DNA from: Magnaporthiopsis rhizophila
Lineage: Eukaryota > Ascomycota > Sordariomycetes > Magnaporthales > Magnaporthaceae
Direction: 5' to 3'
Assembly (NCBI GenBank): GCA_003049465.1
Contig: PYSS01000063.1
Coordinates: forward strand, 163,059 to 227,058
DNA: 64,000 bases
Each line of letters begins with the position of its first letter. The stretch's first letter is position 1. A program made the position numbers and the translations under genes. Below the pieces are notes generated by a model, which did no database searches, was not told where the DNA came from, and saw only the letters and a list, made by a program, of their open reading frames with translations. This document shows positions 13,582 through 24,539 of this stretch, piece after piece.

Positions 13582-15932
13582 ATGTCAACCACAACATACT
13601 CAGTAACTATGGCAGAGTTGAAGGAGCCGCCACATACAAGCATGTGGGCGCCCAACTACGCAACCCCCGTCCACATGCAGACAAGCCGCTTTGCCCACCA
13701 CGGCGTGGACTCCAGCAGCATGCCCGGCCCGGGGACGGCGGCGCCTCCGTATCAGGCGGCACGCCCTCGAAACCCCAGCGTGGACGCGCACCAGTACCCG
13801 TACAGCCGGTACTCGCAAGAGGACGCCGACGCGTACGACAGGCAGCACCATCAGGCCCACCCGCAGCACTCCCTAACGTCGCACCACAGCTACCCTAACC
13901 TCAAGAGGCCGTACTCGCACACGGAGCAGGCGCCCTACACCGAGATGGTGCAGGACCTGCGGGACGACGGCTCCAAGCTGAGCGTCAACCACGACCAGAA
14001 GCTGCTGTCCTTCAAGCGCGTGCCCGAGAAGCACACCATCCTCGACCAGCACGGCCGCGTCCAGGTTCTCGACATGTCGGCTCAGCTCCACGGCATGTTC
14101 TTCCTGTCCGAGATGCCGTCCAGCACGCCCGACGGCTCCGTCCTCCAGCCCGAGCTGACGTGCTACCGCCGCAATCTCTTCCAAATCAGCGGCTCGCTCT
14201 GGACCCCCAAGGGCCAGCTGTCCGTCGTCACCGAGACGGGCGAGACGGTCCCCGTCAGCAGCACCGAGGTCACCATCTCGGCCATCGAGTCCGTCGACGG
14301 CCACTCGGTCCGCCTCATCGTGATCCCGTGGAAGACCCCGCCGCCGAACTCGCCCGAGCTCAACCCTGGCCCTGATCAGGAGCCGACGTCGCTTCCGCTG
14401 ATCCCCTTTGGCGACGAGGGACACCCCGAGGCAGCAGGAGAGTGCGCCGTCTACCCGATCGGGTGGCGACGACTTCAGTTCAGAATGTAAGTTGCGGCAT
14501 CGCATCTAACCAAACCGCTTGATTTTTAGTATAAACGGTGCGCTGACAATGTGTTTCTTCTAGCGCAACTGCGAACAACGGGAGGAGAAAGGAACTGCAG
14601 CAGCACTTTGTTCTCCACCTCAAGGTGATTGGCACCCTGACGAACGGCAACAAGGTCGTGATGGCCGAGTCGACGACAGCCCCCATCGTGGTGCGAGGAA
14701 GGAGCCCCCGCAACTTCCAGGCCCGCAAGGAGATCCCATTGTTGGGCTCGAGTGCCGGCTCCCGCGGTCAGGCGCTCGTGGAGACGGGCATGGGCATCGT
14801 GGCTGGGCCCCTCACTATGAAGCCCTCGGACAAGTCTAGGTCACTTACGATGGACCTGCCGCGCACTGCATTCACATTCACCGCTGGTGGCCCCAAGATG
14901 CCACCCAGCCCAATGACAATGCGATCCAAGTAAGCCGCAAAACCCTACGAGCGAGAATTGCTTTCCACCATCGGGATCCCCTGTGCTGACCAAATGTCCC
15001 TCTTCCTTCCACCACACAGCTCCTACCCCGCGTCATGGAACCCAACACATGTGGCACCAGGCCCGGGAGCCTATCCTGCGACGACCATGTCCGCGGCCGA
15101 CCATTACCCGCACAAGCTGCCGCTCTCGGGAGCCAACAGCTTCACGACCGAGCCGCAGGAGTTGGGCCAGCCGACCTCCATGCCTGCCATGCAGCTCTCG
15201 CTCGCAGCCCCAGACCACACCCAGCAGCCGCCCATCCGGACGCAGTACGCCTATGTCCCCTCGGGAACCACGGCGCCGCCTCAGCTATCCATCTCGACGA
15301 CGGCCGACAACCTTAGCGTTCCGCGCTACGTCGACAGCAACCCGAGGCCGACCAAGAGCCCGCGCCACGGGAGCCACCAATCCATCGGATCGGTCGCCCA
15401 CACCGAGTCGTCGCCCGAGTACAGGTATGGCCCGCCGGCACCGTACGGCAGCGTCAGCAGCAGCACGGCCGACATCAGCCCTCACAGCCAGCACCCGCCG
15501 ACCCCTTACTCTCAGGCGGGCGTTGGAGGCAATGGCACCAGCTCGGACGCAGGGACTCCTTCGCTTCCCCACGTGTCCTCAGCACCCGGCGCCCAGGCCT
15601 CGACCGTGTCCGCAGGCCCTCACAACACCGGGCCCGGCTCCAACCCGCCATCGGCCTCTGCGGTCAACGGGACGGCCAGGGACTACTTTCCGCCGACCAC
15701 GTCGTGGACCACAACGGCCGGTGAGGCCCCAGCGACCACCGTCTCGTACACCAACGGCGACAGCTCCAGGCCCTATGCCTATCCAGAGTACAAGCCGGGC
15801 ACTTCGCCAGGAATCCTCAAGAGCGAGCCCCAGCCACAGGCGCAGCACGCAGCCGCTCCCCCGCCACCGTACTCGGCAACCGCCAGGGGATCTTTCGACG
15901 GCATGAACCACTACTCGTGGAACGCCACATGA
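13582..15932 (+). CDS. vib-1: NDT80/PhoG-family transcription factor, VIB-1/XprG type
   Basis: Three exons: 13582-14486, 14564-14929 and 15020-15932, giving 727 residues. Both introns are GTAAG...AG and both junctions keep frame inside a conserved region: the first joins to read FRIATANNGRRKELQQHF, a hallmark of the NDT80/PhoG DNA-binding domain, which spans about residues 165-365 and includes YRRNLFQISGSLW and RGRSPRNF. N-terminal and C-terminal parts are rich in Pro, Ser, His, Gln and Ala and look disordered. An in-frame ATG at 13609 is an alternative start. Neurospora VIB-1 and Aspergillus XprG are nuclear factors controlling heterokaryon-incompatibility genes, extracellular proteases and the carbon-starvation response; assigning those roles here is by family. 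It differs from meiotic Ndt80 in its long low-complexity tail. Confidence 0.9.
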
Positions 15933-17757
15933 AGTCTGCTTTCTCGGCCTTAATTCTCCTCCCCCCTCACCTGATCCAAATTCCTTCGTCTGTCCGACAT
16001 GGCCCACGCCCCAACGACGACGAGGACAGAGTGTAATATAGTGCTACGACCTCATCTTTACCCACCACTAGTGCGCGGTCGCATCGTTCACCTCCATTAT
16101 TTACTTTTTTTTGTCCCTGTTTTTCACTTTTACGACCGACTGGACCGCTTCACCTCCTGCTTCAATCCTCTCCTACCGTCTTGGATCCGGCGTTCATCAT
16201 CATTCTGCTCTTTTGCTTTATCCTTCGGACGGTGGTCCCCGGCCATGGACGCATCCCCTACTTCTACCAACAATTCTTTTGTTTTGTTTTGTTTTGTTTT
16301 GTTTCATCCCTCCGCTTACTCACCTCTCCTTCACCAGGCTCAAAAACGGTCAAAAACCAATATTCAAAAGGACTACGGACCATAGGGGCCTGTGGCATGT
16401 ATGTAACATATATGGGTTTATTTTGGGGACATACTAGTCTCGCTTCCCAGGCGCATCTTTTTTTCCTGTTTCAGTATGGAGGAGGATTTTCGGTGGTGGT
16501 AAGGCAGGGGATGGATGGCCAACGTGGCATAGGAAGGATGATGGTTGACTGGGAAGTGGGAGGCCTTTTTATTTTTATGTGCGGTTTATTGTTCTTATAC
16601 CCCTTTTTTCTAACCAACAACAATCTTGGTTGTTCATTTTGTTTTATATCTATTTTCTTCACTCCCTTGGAGGCGTGGCCCCTCGTGGCTTGAACATTGT
16701 TTTTTTTTTCTGGAGTTCAACAGGCGCACGGTTTCAAGTCATCATCTCGACAAGTATCCTGCCCGCCTCATTTCCCATTATCTTTGCCCATCCAAAACAC
16801 TGGCCTCGGGCGGCAGGACACTGGCAGATTGCAAAGTCTGTTGAGGGGTGATCTTATCTTAGGAGAGTGCGAGGCTGTGCTCCTCCGCTTTGCTTCGTGG
16901 ACTCCGTCGCGCCGAGGGAGTATTGGCAAGGGAGCATATGTACGCACGATAGCACGAATGTACCTAATAATGATAATGGAACCATGTTCGCAAAATGATA
17001 CGGGGCTCGTGGACGCGATACTGATACTTTCAACGGTCACGCCTGGGTAGTGGCGTCGGGTCTAAATCAAGCCCCACAACTTTGGCACAAGCGCCGGCAG
17101 CCACGTGCCGCATTGCCCAGCCACAGGGACATCCGAAAAACTCTAATCCAATCGACGATTAGTCGAGGTATCACCGCTTCCCCGCGTGAATAGATTGAGA
17201 GCCACACCACACCACCCATCCCAGAAGAACCCGGAGGGAACGTCGCAGGTGCCACCGTTTTTTTCTTTTCCATTCCCCTTCCATCCCCTATCATCGGCTT
17301 GCCGCCACCACTACCACCACACCTTTGCTACGAATGGCATTTCTCCCGACGGACTACGCTCCAACGCTCCGGAAATTGCTGTGGGTGTGGTATCGTCGCA
17401 ACCGCTACTCCGAGAGCTGTCCACCCGTTAGACCTTCATCTCTTTTGTGCAAAAAATAGCCTGTGCGGGGAAGGGGCGTGTGCGTCTACACAAAAAGCCG
17501 TCGGCTCAACCAGAGTCCCATTTCTGTCTTGACGAGGCTGGGCCGGCGGAACGAGCTTGGCCTGCCTTTCTGCCTGCTTGCCTTACCAAACCCGGAGGCT
17601 GGAACCGGGCTTAAAACAAAAGACATTCCGCGACTGTCCGGATTGAGGGGTTGCTTGCGAGTTTCCGCACCGCTAGCCCGCAGCTGCTTGTACAGGGGAG
17701 GGAGGGGTGGAAGGACAGAGTGTCTCCGGGACGACGGAGAGGCGGCTCGACAGCATC
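15933..17757. other. Intergenic: vib-1 3' region and DUF2011 promoter
   Basis: No gene seen in 1.8 kb. The first part is T-rich and probably includes the vib-1 3' UTR, with a (TTTTG)n microsatellite at 16276-16303. The second part is C/T-rich and leads into the DUF2011 gene. An open frame from 17463 runs into the DUF2011 exon but is only its upstream read-through. Confidence 0.55.
16276..16303. repeat. (TTTTG)n microsatellite
   Basis: About five tandem copies of a 5-base TTTTG unit, roughly 340 bases after the vib-1 stop codon and so probably in the 3' UTR or just beyond it. Confidence 0.8.
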
Positions 17758-18677
17758 ATGCTATACCTTCCACAAACCAAACGGTACGTCGTGCCGCTCC
17801 AGATCAAAGACCCGAAAACGTTTTGGCTAACACAGCAGCGCGAGTGCGGCTCCACAGGGTGAGGAGAGAGAAGCTGTACGACTCCGGGTCTGGGTCCGAG
17901 TCCGAACCAGATGGCACAGAAGATGCCACCGCTGCTCGGGCAAAGCTGCGGAAACACCTCTCCTCGCTCCTCTGCTTCGCCGTCACTCCAGCGTCGACTG
18001 TTGAGGAAGACCCTGGCGAGGACCGGGCCGCCGAGCCGGCCGAGGAGGTGTTTGAGTTCAAGCTCTTTTCGGCACCCAAGGCTGCCGGGCTGTCGGCGCC
18101 CATCACCAAGGTCGTGCTCGCCCCTGCCGACACCGCCGCCGACCAGGCGGGCGACGGATCTGCCGATGGCGGCGGCTTCGTGGTGCCCCGGCGGCCGCTG
18201 AGCCACTACGTCGCGCCGGAGCCGAGCGCGGAGCAGAGGGCGCAGTGGGAGATGTCGGCCGTCACGGGCGAGGAGGTCCTGGCAAGGTCCACGCAGCGCT
18301 GCTGGGGATTTGAGAAGCCCTGGAGGCTGACCAGGATCGTCATCTCGGCGGACGTGGGCGGGAAATGCAGTGGCGGCTCCAAGACTAACACTGCAACTGC
18401 TGCTGTTGGTGCGGCCAACGGCTCGTTCACTGACGCAGCTGGAGAAAGCAAGAAGAAGCGGCCGGGCAAGCGGAGAAGGATAGCGATGAGGGTCAAGGCC
18501 AAGGCGCTCGAAGAGAAGCAGGCAAAGCTGCAGACCAAGGAGGAGCACCTCCGCGAGAAGAAGAAGCGGCTCAACCGCGAGAAGCAGCTCAAGAGGAGAC
18601 AAAAGGAGAGGGAACGGAAACGGGCGCTGCGGGGCGAGGCTGCCGACGGTGGTGGCACGGAGGCGGCGGGCGGCTAG
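17758..18677 (+). CDS. DUF2011 family protein of unknown function
   Basis: Two exons: a 26-base first exon 17758-17783 and 17858-18677, giving 281 residues. Splicing GTACGT at 17784 to the second available AG (ending 17857) gives an N-terminus reading LPQTKRVRREKLYDS, which fits the start I recall for this fungal family (LPxAKRVRR). Supporting motifs are FEFKLFSAPK, PRRPLSHYV and AVTGEEVLARS (about residues 80-170), followed by a GKRRRI motif and a basic, coiled-coil-like Lys/Arg/Glu tail (about 225-270) typical of nucleic-acid-associated or nucleolar proteins. The closer AG at 17835 would put the exon out of frame. DUF2011 is restricted to fungi and has no established function; a nuclear location is only inferred from the basic tail. 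Confidence 0.8.
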
Positions 18678-19150
18678 GAATTCTGGACCGTGAGAGCACT
18701 GTTAATGCTGAATGGTCTCGCCCTGCCTTCACATAGGTACCTACCTACCTACCTACCTAGATATGATCCAACGAGTTGTCATTTGTCCGAGGAGACAGAC
18801 GTACCAGGAGGAGCTGAGCAGGGCGACGCCACATCTGCCAGCTATGCACAGCCACAGCCCACGCGCCACAGAATGACACGACACATGCAAATGACCCTGG
18901 TCAGCCCGAAACCTGAAACAGGGCCTGCATCCATAATCCATAAGCTGCCACCAGCAAGCTGGCAGCCCTACCACTCAACCCGCCAGCTCGGCTACTCACT
19001 CTCGCAGCTACGACACGGAGTCCCGACCTCTACCTCGCCAGCCGCCTGTGATTTGTCCCGAGCCAACTGCAGGGCGGGGTGTGCTGCTCGGTATATGCGC
19101 CCGCACCTGCAGCTCCGTAAAAGCTTCCTGTCGCCCGCCTCGTTTCCCTC

Positions 19151-19186
<36 letters not shown>

Positions 19187-19198
19187 NGGTCTTTCAAG

Positions 19199-19234
<36 letters not shown>

Positions 19235-19255
19235 AACCCCAAGCGGTGGCCAGCC
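18678..19255. other. Intergenic with TACCTA cluster and double poly(A)
   Basis: Short gap between two tandem genes. It holds a run of ACCTACCT units at 18734-18760 and two adjacent poly(A) tracts (19153-19185 and 19199-19232) separated by a short spacer containing an N at 19187. The second tract ends only 23 bases before the next start codon. Confidence 0.7.
19153..19232. repeat. Double poly(A) tract with assembly N
   Basis: 33 A residues, then a 13-base spacer with a single N at 19187, then 34 A residues. The N inside a homopolymer suggests an assembly join or unresolved base rather than biology, so the true spacing upstream of the following gene is uncertain. Confidence 0.85.
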
Positions 19256-20360
19256 ATGGCCGCAGACACGGCGCCCCTCGCCTCGCTCTCCCTGACGCAC
19301 GTCTACTATGTGAGTTGGCCTTGCATTGTACCTGCATCTGCAACCACGATCCTGCAATGCTGCCGCCCGCTTCCCCAACAGCCAGCCGAGACATGCAAAA
19401 AGGAGCGAGCCGAGCATGAGCCCCCCACAGGCTGACTTTTGCCAACGATAAAAAACTCACCAAAAATAGGACCCCTCCGACCCAGTATCCTACGCCTGCG
19501 CCTGGCTGGCCCTGGTGCCCCAGGCGCTCTGCGTCGTCTACGCGACCCTGATCTGGTCCTCGCGCGAGGCCGAGGTCGCCCTCATGTTCGCCGGCCAGCT
19601 CGCCTGCGAGGCCGTCAACTTTGCCCTCAAGCGCCTGATCAAGGAGGAGAGGCCGCGCCGCATCCACGGCAAGGGCTACGGCATGCCCTCGTCGCACGCC
19701 CAGTTCGTCGCCTTTTGGGCCCTCAGCCTCGCCCTTTTCCTCCTCGTCAGGCACCGTCCCCGCGACAGTCGTACCGCCGCCGCCGCCGCCGCAGCATCCA
19801 AGGGCAAGAGCAGCATAGGTAGCCAAGAAAAAGAGAAAGAGACGGCAGCGGCAGCAGAGGACGACAAGGTGGCAGCCAAATCCCCTCCCGCAACAGCGGC
19901 CGCCGCGGCCTGGGAGCGCTGGCGGCAGGCCCAGAGCGACCTGCAGGAGCTGTACGGCCTGGACCGCTACCCGCACCGGCCCTGGTCCGTGCCCGAGCGC
20001 CTGGCCGCGTCCGCCGTCGCTTTTGTGCTCGCCGCCCTGGTGGCCTGGAGCCGCGTGTACCTGGGCTACCACACGACGCGCCAGGTCCTGGTGGGCTTGG
20101 CCGCCGGCCTGGCCAGCGCGGCTGCCTGGTTCGCCGCCACGGCCGCCGCCCGCGCCTGCGGCCTGCTCGACTGGGCTGTCGCCTTGCCCGCCGCCCGCCT
20201 GCTGCGCCTGCGCGACCTCGTCGTCGAGGAGGACCTGTGCCAGGCCGGATGGGAGAAGTGGGAGGAGAGGAGGCGCGTGCGCGCTGCGGAAGTTGCTGCT
20301 GGTGATGGTGATGGTGCTGGTGCTGGTGCTGGTGCCGCGAGGAGGAGCAAGAAGGCATGA
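19256..20360 (+). CDS. Dolichyldiphosphatase, PAP2 superfamily (CAX4/CWH8 type)
   Basis: Two exons: 19256-19309 (18 codons) and 19470-20360, giving 314 residues. The join reads LTHVYYDPSDPVSYACAW, the expected N-terminus of fungal dolichyldiphosphatases. All three PAP2 motifs are present: K72 in KRLIKEERPRR, the PSSH signature at about 91-94, and SRVYLGYH at about 212-219. The enzyme removes a phosphate from dolichyl diphosphate on the ER lumenal side, recycling the carrier for protein N-glycosylation. Several hydrophobic segments fit an ER membrane protein. Between the second and third motifs (about residues 115-175) lies an Ala-rich, charged low-complexity insert that I do not expect in yeast homologues. 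A poly(A) tract ends 23 bases upstream of the start. Confidence 0.88.
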
Positions 20361-21754
20361 GCTGGGAGGAAGAACTGAAGAAAAAAAAAAAAAAAAACCT
20401 GCCGAGAAGCATCATGTTCCATCTTTGTGTGCATACTCCTTGGCGCACTTTGCAATCTGAAACGGCTGTTTTCTTATCTCTTTCACGAGCTTCATTACAG
20501 CATGCTCGTGTAAAATTGCATTTTCGTTCACTTGGCATGATATATACATAACCTCATGGCTCAGTCCAGTCTAGCCGCCTTCTTGTCCTTTTCCACCCAG
20601 CCGCCATCATCTGCTCAGGTATCTCGTATATACGGCCCAGGCAAACCCATTGTTTGACCATCTCCCCATCGGCACCGAGATTGGTCGCATGTACAATAGG
20701 AAATAACCAAGAAAATCGTGGATTGTTGAAAATCGTGAGCCAGGGAAAGTAAAGCGTAAAGGGTAAAGAAACAAGTGTGATCCCAGACGCTTTCCTGCCT
20801 CTAAAAACGCCTCGCCGTTCATGTGTGTACGCGATTGCCAAAGCGGTTGCGGCCCCCTCCAAGTGCAGAGAACAGAAAGGAATCAAGGGAAAGGGTTGAG
20901 GGGTCAAGGTATGGACAGTGATGGCTGTGATGATGAGAAACGAGAGGACCCGGCCAAAGTGCAAGTGCGGTGAACGGCCCCCAAATGTCTGCTCGGACCA
21001 CGTGGCAATGGGAAGAGATGATGCAAAGAAAACATGGAGTGGCAAGAAGAAAAAAGAAAACTTGTCTTCGTGGTAGTAGTAGTAAAACAGGTTCCGAGAG
21101 CAGGGGATTTGAACAAACAACAATCCCAAACTCTCAAAACATCATCAAGACGTCCGTTGGACCCATTTCCATCCCCTCCCCTCCTCCCCAAATTATAAAA
21201 GATGGCTCCCACCTTCCCTTCCTAGGTGCTCATAGATGATACAACTATGGCTGGAGCCTCCCTCCCCAAGTCCCAGTCCCAGGATGGCGGGAATGGAGGG
21301 AATCGATCCAACCAGCCTACATACACACACACACACACACACACTTTTATCCTCCTGCCCGTTGTCCGTCATCCCTTTCGTCTCCACCTGGAGAAAAAGA
21401 AGAGAGAGAAAAAAAAAAGTAGGAGACAAAAAAAGTGTCGATGTACCCTTTTTTTTCTTGACCTTCCATACACACAACAACAACCGTACCCCAGCCAGCC
21501 AGCCCCCGATACATAAAAGAGAGAAGGAGGAAAGAATGACGGAAGAGGAGAAAAAGAAGAACACCGTATGTAATATGCAGTATATGTAATTCGCCGAAGC
21601 AGGGCCCCCCCCATCCGCATCCCCAAGAGGAAAAAGGGAAAAAAAAAAAAAAAGACGAGGCCAAAACAACTCGCTATACCCGCTTGAATGGGCGTGAAAG
21701 AAAGAAGTAAGACACAAAAAGACAAAGTAAAACCCACAAAAAGGTCACGACTCA
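20361..21754. other. Convergent intergenic region
   Basis: Shared 3' flank of the dolichyldiphosphatase (+) and the seven-TM gene (-). No gene was found. It contains a (CA)n microsatellite at about 21322-21344 and several A-rich runs. Confidence 0.65.
21322..21344. repeat. (CA)n microsatellite
   Basis: About eleven CA units between convergent genes. Confidence 0.85.
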
Positions 21755-24509
21755 TCAGATCCAGTCATCGCCGTTGCTCGACTTGGCCGCGGGAGGGGGT
21801 GGGGCCGGGGTGGCGATGGTGGCCTTGCGGGGCGGCGGTGCGGCTCCCCTGACGCTCCTCTGGCTGCCCGTCACGCTGCGGAGCGTGCTGCCCTGACCCT
21901 GGCCGGGCTGGTTCCCGTGGCTCCTCTGGCTGCCCGTGGCGCTGCGGAGCGTGGCCTGGCTCGGCTGGCTCCTGAGGCTGTTGTTCCTGTACACGGGCGA
22001 CGTGAAGCCGACGCCCTTTGGGCTGACGAGCTTGGAGGAGGACTGTTGTGCCCCGCCGTTGGGGCTGTAGACGGTCGGGCTGAGCGTCAGGAGCGGGCCC
22101 GCGCTTTCCTCCTTCTGGATCGCCGACACGGACGTCATGTGCGGCCGCGGGGACGCGACCGGGGCCGGGACCGTCACCGTGACGGGCGAGCGCTTGGGCT
22201 CCTCCACTACTGGCGGTCGCGGCGACGGTGATGGCGGCAGCCGCGGCTGCGGCCTAACCGGCGTCTGAGAGGAGGCCATGACGACGTCGTCGTCGAGTGA
22301 GAACTTGTCCGCGTCGATGTCGGACTCGACTGTGGGCGGCACGTAGACGGCCCTGGTCAGCGGGCTGGGCTTGGGCGCCAGCTTTGGTGCCTGCAGCTGC
22401 AGCGGCGGCGGCTGCGGCTGCGACTGCGGCTGTACTGGAAACGGCCCCGCGCTGTTCCCCGTGCCCATGCCCGTCATGTTGAAGAGCGGGATGGTGGACA
22501 TGCGAGCCCCGTCGTCGCCGCCAATGGGAGAGCTGGTGGTGTCGCACGACCGCCTCGGCTCCATGGGCGGTATGTTGTCCAGGTTGGAGAGGCGCAGGCC
22601 CAACTGGACCGTTATGTGGGAGGCGATGGACGAGTCGCGCCTGTGACGGCCCTTGCTCAGCGTCTTCATCGACGGCGGCGGCTTGAGTGTCGAGAAGTCG
22701 AAGCGGTGCGGCTTGACCGCCGTGCCGCCCGTGGCGCTGCCGCCTGGCGAGTACCTGGTTGCGCTGCCGCCTGGTGAGTATGTAGTGGCGCTGCCGCCTG
22801 GTGAGTATGTGGTTGCGGGTAGCAGCAGCGTGCCGGACTGTCTCCTCGACTTTGGCCTGAACACGGACAGCACCGAGGACACGGACCTGGCCCGGCCGCG
22901 AGACTCGCGCCGCCCCGCCGAGTAGGCAGGCCTGTGCGACGGCTTGGGCGCCTGCGGGTACAGCTCGTCCTCCTCCTTAGAGCCGTCGGGCGTGGACGCT
23001 TCGATGTCCTTCTCGTAGCGGCTGACCATGCTGGACTCGCTCTCCATGCGGCGGAGGCCGTTGGGCGACGTGATTCCGTTGTCGCCCGCGCCGCCGTCGT
23101 CGGGCTTCCCGCGGCGGATCTGGGTTTTGAGCTTCTGATGGTCGTCGTCGAACTTTTCCCTAGGGCCGATGGCGCTCATGGTACTTGACCGGAGGAACAG
23201 GTGCAGCCCGCCCGTCACCACGCCCGACACCTCGGCCACCACCGAGGCGACCACGGACAGGGTCAGGCCCTGGAACCTCGGGTCACGCTGATCGAAGAAG
23301 GACATGTGATAAAAGAAAGGTAGGAGCAGCACCTGTGCGGCTTGTCAGTCCATCTTGAACGAACACCTCGCGCATCTACACCCTTTCACCAGGCGTCGGG
23401 GATCGGAAGCTCACATTCGAGATGATGGCCAGAGTAAGGTAGTAAACCATCCTCGAGGCATCCACCCGCTCCGTCGGTCCCACGACGGATGAACTCTTGA
23501 GTTTCATAAAGATGGTGACGACGGAGAGGGTAAGGATAGCCGAAACAACAAGAATAATCACAAAGCATCCGAGTGAGTAGTTCGCCACGAACCAAAACAG
23601 CGAGGCGAAGCAAAATGGGGGCGACGTATCCACGTAGGCCCAGATGAAAGAAGCTAGAGAAGTGGCAGTGACGCCCACCAGGCACAACCTGATTGCCCAG
23701 GGGCCCCGCTTGAGAAATGGCCTGCTCCGGACGGCCCTGAAATACGTCTCGAGGCCGAATATGACCTGGATGGCAGGGACGAGAAAGAGGGCTGCGATTG
23801 ATGTTAGCGAGCGGCCAGATCCGACGCAAGTGGGTTTCGATCGAGAATAGAAGAGAGACAAAAACTCACCCGGCAGCATCGCCTGTGCAATCATGGCACA
23901 GCCGGTGGCAAAGAGTCCCTCCAAGCCGTTCCCTTGGGCCGCAGCAAATATGATGCCTTGAATCGTGATCCCTATCGAGACGAAGAGAGGGTAGACCTCG
24001 GGGGCCGGTACGAAGTTGAGACCATCGCGCCTGTGAGTGAAAGTGCCCAAAGTCAGCACACTCTTGTTCCTTTCTCAACCCGACCATACCTCCGTTGATC
24101 ACAGATCGATGACGCCCCACGGCGGCATCGCAGTCACCCAGCCCAGCCCAGCCCAACCTGAGTCCAGTCCCGTCCAGTCCTGCATCCCGTACCTGATGGA
24201 ATAGCCCCTGGTCTTCTTTTCCCTCGAGTAATTCTCCCACAGAATACCAAGCACGGTCGCGAAAGCGGCAATCGTATTAAAGGCGGCCAATATTATCGTC
24301 GAGGTTCGGATCGATTTGGCGGCGGCGAAGCGGAATTCGTTGATGAGCATCTGCGGGCTCGTCTGGTTCCTCTGCATCTGCAGGAGCTGCGTCGTCTTGT
24401 TGAACGCGACGGTCAGGTTGTCCCGCCGGAGGATCTCGGTCGCCCGGGGTAGAAGCCAGCCGGTGGTGTCCATCTCGAAAGTTCCCACGTCGTCGTCGTG
24501 AAGTGGCAT
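21755..24509 (-). CDS. Orphan seven-transmembrane protein with long disordered cytoplasmic tail
   Basis: Four exons on the minus strand: 24509-24193, 24030-23870, 23791-23415 and 23332-21755, giving 810 residues. All junctions are GT-AG and keep frame. Hydrophobic segments number seven: about residues 69-91, then four in the middle exons, one spanning the last splice junction (YYLTLAIISNVLLLPFF) and one at about 306-331. Two N-glycosylation sequons (NLT, NQT) lie before the first helix, fitting an outside N-terminus. Residues 332-810 are Ser/Pro/Gly-rich and disordered, with three TTYSPGGSA-like repeats at about 459-486 and LRSxTGSQRS repeats near the end. The layout resembles a fungal GPCR or membrane sensor, but I do not recognise a named family. 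The start is chosen as the first ATG; Met13 is an alternative. The start codon lies in a hairpin (24498-24539). Confidence 0.75.
22730..22813 (-). repeat. 27-bp coding minisatellite (TTYSPGGSA)x3
   Basis: Three in-frame copies of a 27-base unit encode TTYSPGGSA, TTYSPGGSA and TRYSPGGSA in the disordered tail of the seven-TM protein. The copies are nearly identical, so copy number could vary between strains. Confidence 0.85.
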
Positions 24510-24539
24510 TTATTAAAACGAGCGTGAATGCCACTTCAC
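24498..24539 (-). promoter_or_regulatory. Perfect 13-bp inverted repeat enclosing the start codon
   Basis: On the minus strand the sequence GTGAAGTGGCATT (24539-24527) is followed, after 16 bases, by its exact reverse complement (24510-24498). The second arm contains the predicted ATG at 24509-24507. In mRNA this would form a 13-bp stem that buries the start codon of the seven-TM gene. A role in translational control is inference. Confidence 0.7.

Noticed and set aside
21101..21125. GGGGATTTGAAC resembling a reversed tRNA T-arm
   Set aside because: The flanking bases cannot form the 5-bp T stem and no anticodon or acceptor stem can be folded around it.
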